This document shows, piece after piece, positions 34,704 through 38,131 of a DNA stretch of 38,131 nucleotides. The stretch is from Spirochaetales bacterium (GTDB lineage Bacteria; Spirochaetota; Spirochaetia; UBA9216). Every line of letters starts with the position of its first letter. The first letter of the stretch is position 1. The translations under genes and the position numbers were made by a program. The notes beneath the pieces are model-generated. The model was not told where the DNA came from. It ran no database searches and saw nothing but the letters and a program-made list of their open reading frames with translations. Location of the stretch: NCBI GenBank assembly GCA_016342585.1, contig JAEINK010000051.1, forward strand, positions 1-38,131, written 5' to 3'.

Positions 34704-35168
34704 GTGAATTTTGAATTAGATGAACTTGATAAAAATATCCTTCTTGAACTGCAGAAAGATTTTCGTAAACCATTTCAGGAGATAGCCCGGGATCTGGGTG
34801 TTTCTGGTGGAACGGTCCATGTCAGATACAGCAAAATGAAGGAAGAGGGGTATATCAAAGGAGGGCACCTGGCCCTGGATCCGGAAAAATTAGGATATAC
34901 GGTCTGCGCCTTTGTGGGAATCAATCTTCATAATGCCAAGGATGTTGGTGTTGTCATGAAACGGTTGGAAACCATGCCCAGGATCATTGAAGCTCACTAT
35001 ACTACCGGAGTTTACAGTCTGTTTATCAAGGTTGTGGCTAAAAATCTTCCGGGGCTTCACAAGTTTCTTGCTGAAAAACTTCAGGTAATTCAGGAGATTC
35101 AATCTACCGAAACCCTTATTTCGCTGGATGTCCTTCTCGACCGGGATGTTACTTTTTCTGATGAATAA
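34704..35168 (+). CDS. Lrp/AsnC-family transcriptional regulator
   Basis: The 154-residue protein starts at GTG behind aaggtgg. The N-terminal winged helix (LDELDKNILLELQKDFRKPF, then ARDLGVSGGTVHVRYSKMKE) is followed by a RAM ligand-binding domain (FVGINLHNAKDVG... YTTGVYSLFIKVVA... STETLISLDVLL). Such proteins form octamers or dimers that respond to amino acids. Its divergent position beside the gat operon suggests it could control both itself and Asn/Gln-tRNA synthesis, but that is only positional inference. Confidence 0.93.
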   Translation: MNFELDELDKNILLELQKDFRKPFQEIARDLGVSGGTVHVRYSKMKEEGYIKGGHLALDPEKLGYTVCAFVGINLHNAKDVGVVMKRLETMPRIIEAHYTTGVYSLFIKVVAKNLPGLHKFLAEKLQVIQEIQSTETLISLDVLLDRDVTFSDE

Positions 35169-35198
35169 TGTGGTTTTGTTTGTCCCCGGATCCCATAT

Positions 35199-35861
35199 TT
35201 AAGAAAGTCCGATAAAACGTCTGAACTCATCCACTGAGTTTAGAAAGGACTCTGTGTTGTTTTCCATATAATCCATTATTTCCGGGATTGCGTGGCCCCA
35301 TCCCGCACCGACGGCTGGGATGTTCAGTGCTGCCGCCATCTCTATCCCCGGTTTCAGATCGTCAACCATAAGGGCTTTTTCAGGTGGAGATTCCAGTTTT
35401 TTTAAGATCTCCCGGGCCGGCCATGGATTCGGTTTTCTTTTTGCGGGATCATCATCCCAGCCAAATATGAGATCGGGGATGATATCCGGTGCCTTCTCTT
35501 CATAGAGATTCTTTATCGTATGTACTTCCGAGTGGGATACCACGGTTATCCTTCCCCCTGCGGTTTTGAAATCCCGCAGGAGTTCAACTATTCCGGGAAA
35601 GAACTCGGGAGTCCTGGAATCGGTAAACTCTCTCCAGATTTTTTTCTCATACTCCACCTCTTCCTGTGAGAATTTCAGTTCATCAACAAGAAAGCTCATG
35701 ATCCCCGGGTGAAAGTTTTTTGAAAACCATCCATTCAAATCCACCGGAGAAACATCTGGCCTGATATTCTTCATCACCTCAAGATGACAGGGGTAGTGAA
35801 TAGCCTCCGTTGAAGCGACGCAGGTGTCATCATGATCCAGAATCAGAATATCGTATTTCAT
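35199..35861 (-). CDS. HAD-superfamily hydrolase (phosphatase-like)
   Basis: The 220-residue protein has all four HAD motifs: LILDHDDT with nucleophile Asp9 and acid/base Asp11, TVVSHSE (motif II Ser), a Lys in KRKPNPWPA (motif III), and LMVDDLKPGIEMA (motif IV). An alpha-helical cap lies between motifs I and II. It probably hydrolyses a small phosphate ester; the substrate is unknown. It is the third gene in an operon, 9 bp after the exchanger stop, with an aagga site. Confidence 0.9.
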   Translation of the reverse strand: MKYDILILDHDDTCVASTEAIHYPCHLEVMKNIRPDVSPVDLNGWFSKNFHPGIMSFLVDELKFSQEEVEYEKKIWREFTDSRTPEFFPGIVELLRDFKTAGGRITVVSHSEVHTIKNLYEEKAPDIIPDLIFGWDDDPAKRKPNPWPAREILKKLESPPEKALMVDDLKPGIEMAAALNIPAVGAGWGHAIPEIMDYMENNTESFLNSVDEFRRFIGLS

Positions 35862-35870
35862 TAATCCTTC

Positions 35871-36896
35871 CTAGAGCAGGTAACTTCCCGCTGTATATAC
35901 AAGATAGAAGATCAGGAGAATGATACCATGGTGCTTTTTTATAGAGACTTTTTCCACATGAGTTATGAGCTTGAAGGTTGCCAGGATGAGAAGCATGGCC
36001 GGAAATTGGAGGGTATAAAAATTTAGCGGAACCGCAAGGCCTCCTTTGGTGACCGAGGCTGAGAATCCCACAACGAAGAGAACATTTAGTATATCCGCGC
36101 CGATTATATTCCCTATGGCAAGTTCTCCATGACCTTTCCGGGCGGCCGTAACCGCCGTGACAAGTTCCGGAAGGGATGTGCCAAAGGCAACCAGAGTAGC
36201 CGCGATAATACTCTGGGGAATTCCTATCCGTACGGCTGTGACCTGAACAGTCGGTATTAAAAGTTTTGATGAGATTATAATAAGACCGACACCCAGGGTG
36301 AGTTTTAAAATCAGGATCGGGACCGGTTTATCCTCCACCTCTTCAAACTCTTCGGAAGAGATGAGGGCGTCCCTGGACCAGCGAATGGTAATCCATAGAT
36401 AGATGGCCAGAAGAATGACAAAGAGGAAGCCCACCCACTGGTAAATTACCCCCGGCTGGAATCCCTCTTTTCCGCCTGAAAAAAATGATATCCAGGGCAG
36501 GGCAAAGAGAACAAGAAGAAATCCGGCTCCCATCTGCAGCCAACCCTGTCTGTTTACGGTTCTCTTGTCGAGGACCAGGGGCGAAATGAGAGAGGCCACA
36601 CCGATGATGAGTCCTGTGTCACATATTATGGAACCAACTGCGTTTCCCAGGGCGAGACCCGGTTTCCCCTGAACGGCGGCCAGGACGGAAACGGCCGCTT
36701 CGGGAAGCGTGGTTCCCAGGCTTACTATGGTCGCTCCAATGAGAACCTTTGGAATCTTCCATTTGACAGAAAGGCTTACCGCCTCATCCACCAGGAGATC
36801 TGCGCCCTTTCCCAGGAGGAGGAGGGTCCCGATTATTCCGATGAACAACACGACAATAGGCATGTTTTCCAGGTATGGTGTTATAAGTGTTTCCAT
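35871..36896 (-). CDS. CaCA-family Na+/Ca2+ (cation/proton) exchanger
   Basis: The 341-residue membrane protein has the two inverted alpha repeats of the CaCA family: VSLGTTLPEAAVSVLAA with GNAVGSIICDTGL in the first, and VAFGTSLPELVTAVTAA with GNIIGADILNVLF in the second. About ten membrane segments are seen. The acidic loop (SSEEFEEVEDKP) separates the halves. It is similar to YrbG-type exchangers and should export Ca2+ or another cation using Na+ or H+. The start is 3 bp after the protease-like gene stop. Confidence 0.94.
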   Translation of the reverse strand: METLITPYLENMPIVVLFIGIIGTLLLLGKGADLLVDEAVSLSVKWKIPKVLIGATIVSLGTTLPEAAVSVLAAVQGKPGLALGNAVGSIICDTGLIIGVASLISPLVLDKRTVNRQGWLQMGAGFLLVLFALPWISFFSGGKEGFQPGVIYQWVGFLFVILLAIYLWITIRWSRDALISSEEFEEVEDKPVPILILKLTLGVGLIIISSKLLIPTVQVTAVRIGIPQSIIAATLVAFGTSLPELVTAVTAARKGHGELAIGNIIGADILNVLFVVGFSASVTKGGLAVPLNFYTLQFPAMLLILATFKLITHVEKVSIKKHHGIILLIFYLVYTAGSYLL

Positions 36897-36899
36897 TTA

Positions 36900-37703
36900 T
36901 TAATACTCCAATTCATCCAGCCTGTTATTCAGGGCGTTTAGTTTAGATTCCAGGGATTCGATGGTTTTTTCAAGCCTTGCCTTCTCCATGATAAGTCTAT
37001 CCCTGGGAGTGATTACGACCTGGCTTGTTAAGGCTTCCGGTTCTTCCTCTGTCTTCGCGCAATCCCTGCTTTCACCAGAAGTGAGTTTTTCGGAAATCAC
37101 CTTTTGAGCTTCGGGTTTCACCTTGGAGGCAATGAGTTTGAGATTCTCATACCCCAACTCTGGAGGAGCCTCGATGGATGGCATCCTCATGACTACCCTG
37201 GCTGTATTTTTATCGAACTGGAGGATCCTCTCCAGATAATCCTCAAATCGAAGTTCATATTTCCGGCAGAGTTCTTCAGCTTTAATTAAGGCCTCACCCA
37301 GTTTCCTTGCCAGATCCCCCTGACCTTTAAGGTAGTGCTCCTTGATCTCCCGGGTAAGAGTTGCCAGATCGTCATTGCTATTATATCGGTTTTCCATGAT
37401 TGAGAGCTCTTCAGCTCTTTCAAGAAGTCTATGGAAGATCTGTCTGAACTCTCCAGTATGGGATCGAGATCCTACCGGGCGATGAGATCTGGTGAAGTGC
37501 AGATGGTGGGCGAATTCATGAATGGCGGTATACAGCAGGGTCCCGTCGTTTTCAAAGTTCTTGTTATGAATGATGATCTCCTGATCCTCCGGATGGTATA
37601 ATCCGTGGACTTTTTTGCTTTTTTTACCTGAAAAAATCAGTTTAAAGGGAGGAGCATCACTGTCGAGTTTTAAGAGGAGTTCTTTTACCTGGTCTTGATT
37701 CAT
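36900..37703 (-). CDS. SprT-like zinc metalloprotease with C-terminal coiled coil
   Basis: The 267-residue protein has HEFAHHLH (His62, Glu63, His66) as a zinc protease site, with a downstream SHTGEFRQIFHRLL helix that may supply the third ligand, as in SprT-like/WLM-type proteases. The last 40 residues (RDRLIMEKARLEKTIESLES then LNALNNRLDELEY) form a coiled coil. There is no signal peptide, so it should be cytoplasmic. It is the first gene of a three-gene operon with the exchanger and HAD hydrolase. The substrate is unknown and the exact family is uncertain. Confidence 0.75.
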   Translation of the reverse strand: MNQDQVKELLLKLDSDAPPFKLIFSGKKSKKVHGLYHPEDQEIIIHNKNFENDGTLLYTAIHEFAHHLHFTRSHRPVGSRSHTGEFRQIFHRLLERAEELSIMENRYNSNDDLATLTREIKEHYLKGQGDLARKLGEALIKAEELCRKYELRFEDYLERILQFDKNTARVVMRMPSIEAPPELGYENLKLIASKVKPEAQKVISEKLTSGESRDCAKTEEEPEALTSQVVITPRDRLIMEKARLEKTIESLESKLNALNNRLDELEY

Positions 37704-37711
37704 TGTTACTC

Positions 37712-37740
37712 AGATTATGATAAAATGTCCTCTGCTTCAA
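37712..37740 (-). promoter_or_regulatory. Possible promoter of the protease-exchanger-HAD operon
   Basis: Minus strand: TTGAAG (37735-37740), a 17-bp spacer and TAATCT (37712-37717), then 8 nt to ATG 37703. Boxes only partly match consensus. Confidence 0.35.
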
Positions 37741-37856
37741 GGGGCCTTTTCAAGATCTTTGATAAATACATAGTGCCCCAAAGCCTGTTGATCTGAAGCA
37801 GCAACATAATTTCCCCGTTATTCCTTATTAAGAAACAAATTAGTAAGGAGTATCGT

Positions 37857-38131
37857 ATGGAAATCCCCTGTTGTCCTAACCCAAAATGCACACAATTTCA
37901 CAATCCTGATAAGGATTCCTGGTATGTTAAGTATGGAACCTACCCTTCAAGAGCCTTTGGTACAGTCCATCGTTACCGCTGCAAAGCCTGCGGAATGACT
38001 TTTTCTTCCCAGACCTTCTCAATCGATTATTATGCAAAAAAGAGAGTCAGTTATGTCAGGCTTCTGCAGCATCTCAATTCAGCTTCAGGCCTGGGCGATA
38101 TTAGCCGCTTCTTCAATCTGCGGGTGGAAAC
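37857..38131 (+). CDS. Zinc-ribbon/HTH transposase-like protein, 3' partial
   Basis: The frame starts at ATG 37857 behind aaggag (37845-37850) and stays open to the window end (91 codons). The N-terminus begins MEIPCCPNPKCTQF and continues to HRYRCKACGMTFSSQTF. Two Cys pairs form a zinc ribbon like that at the start of many DDE transposases (InsA, ISL3, IS1595 types). A helix-turn-helix-like stretch (LNSASGLGDISRFFNLRVE) follows. It could be an insertion-sequence transposase or a domesticated DNA-binding protein. No terminal inverted repeat was identified in the visible upstream flank, and the catalytic part is outside the window. Confidence 0.6.
   Translation, partial: MEIPCCPNPKCTQFHNPDKDSWYVKYGTYPSRAFGTVHRYRCKACGMTFSSQTFSIDYYAKKRVSYVRLLQHLNSASGLGDISRFFNLRVE

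Noticed and set aside
37741..37856. tRNA or attachment site before the transposase-like gene
   Set aside because: No cloverleaf, TTC arm or direct repeat could be found in this stretch.

Overview
The window looks like chromosomal DNA from a free-living spirochaete. I infer this from the gene set and protein style, not from a marker gene. The clues are a very large secreted repeat protein ending in a FlgD-type Ig domain, a PilZ protein with its own N-terminal domain, signal peptides ending in a Gly-Gly-Gln stretch without a lipobox cysteine, a PnrA/Bmp (TmpC-like) nucleoside ABC transporter, and a GatCAB operon with a bacterial-type AspRS. There are no tRNA or rRNA genes, no CRISPR array and no complete mobile element. 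No gene-free stretch exceeds 300 bp.

Layout. 1-7802 is the 3' part of a giant surface or secreted protein whose start lies before the window. Its N-terminal part contains in-frame 195-codon tandem repeats, two of them almost identical at DNA level. 8030-9217 is a convergent lipoprotein with carbohydrate-binding-like modules. 9336-12635 carries a small FliG-like protein, a GT2 glycosyltransferase, a DUF2804 protein, a 54-residue small gene and a YczE-type membrane protein. A bidirectional terminator separates these from galU (12742-13581, minus). 13742-16417 holds a PanE-like reductase, a lipoprotein and a PilZ protein. 16430-19211 holds a PH-like hypothetical gene, then a three-gene signalling operon: small helical protein, histidine kinase with a pseudo-receiver, and OmpR-type regulator. 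19223-20817 is rlmG-yjbQ on the minus strand. 20915-25855 is a complete Bmp-type nucleoside ABC transporter. 26067-27842 is an LtaS-like phosphotransferase, and 27872-29428 a secreted SH3/ankyrin protein. 29560-34578 (minus) is the operon gatC-gatA-gatB-aspS. It is divergent from an Lrp/AsnC regulator (34704-35168). 35199-37703 (minus) is the operon SprT-like protease, Na+/Ca2+ exchanger, HAD hydrolase. A zinc-ribbon transposase-like gene runs off the right end.

How genes work together. GatCAB plus an AspRS carrying the His residue typical of non-discriminating enzymes points to tRNA-dependent Asn (and probably Gln) synthesis from one transcript. The Bmp binding protein, double ATPase and two permeases make one importer, with a terminator after the binding-protein gene that would favour its excess. 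The 111-residue protein, kinase and regulator overlap and are almost certainly translated together.

Regulation. Many genes in first position have a recognisable -10 box only 6-9 nt before the start codon and no Shine-Dalgarno sequence. This suggests leaderless mRNAs. Internal operon genes, and some first genes, have clear Shine-Dalgarno sites. This mixed pattern, the recent intragenic duplications, and the pseudo-receiver kinase with its stand-alone partner domain are the most interesting points. I did not find a convincing wholly new defence or metabolic system.
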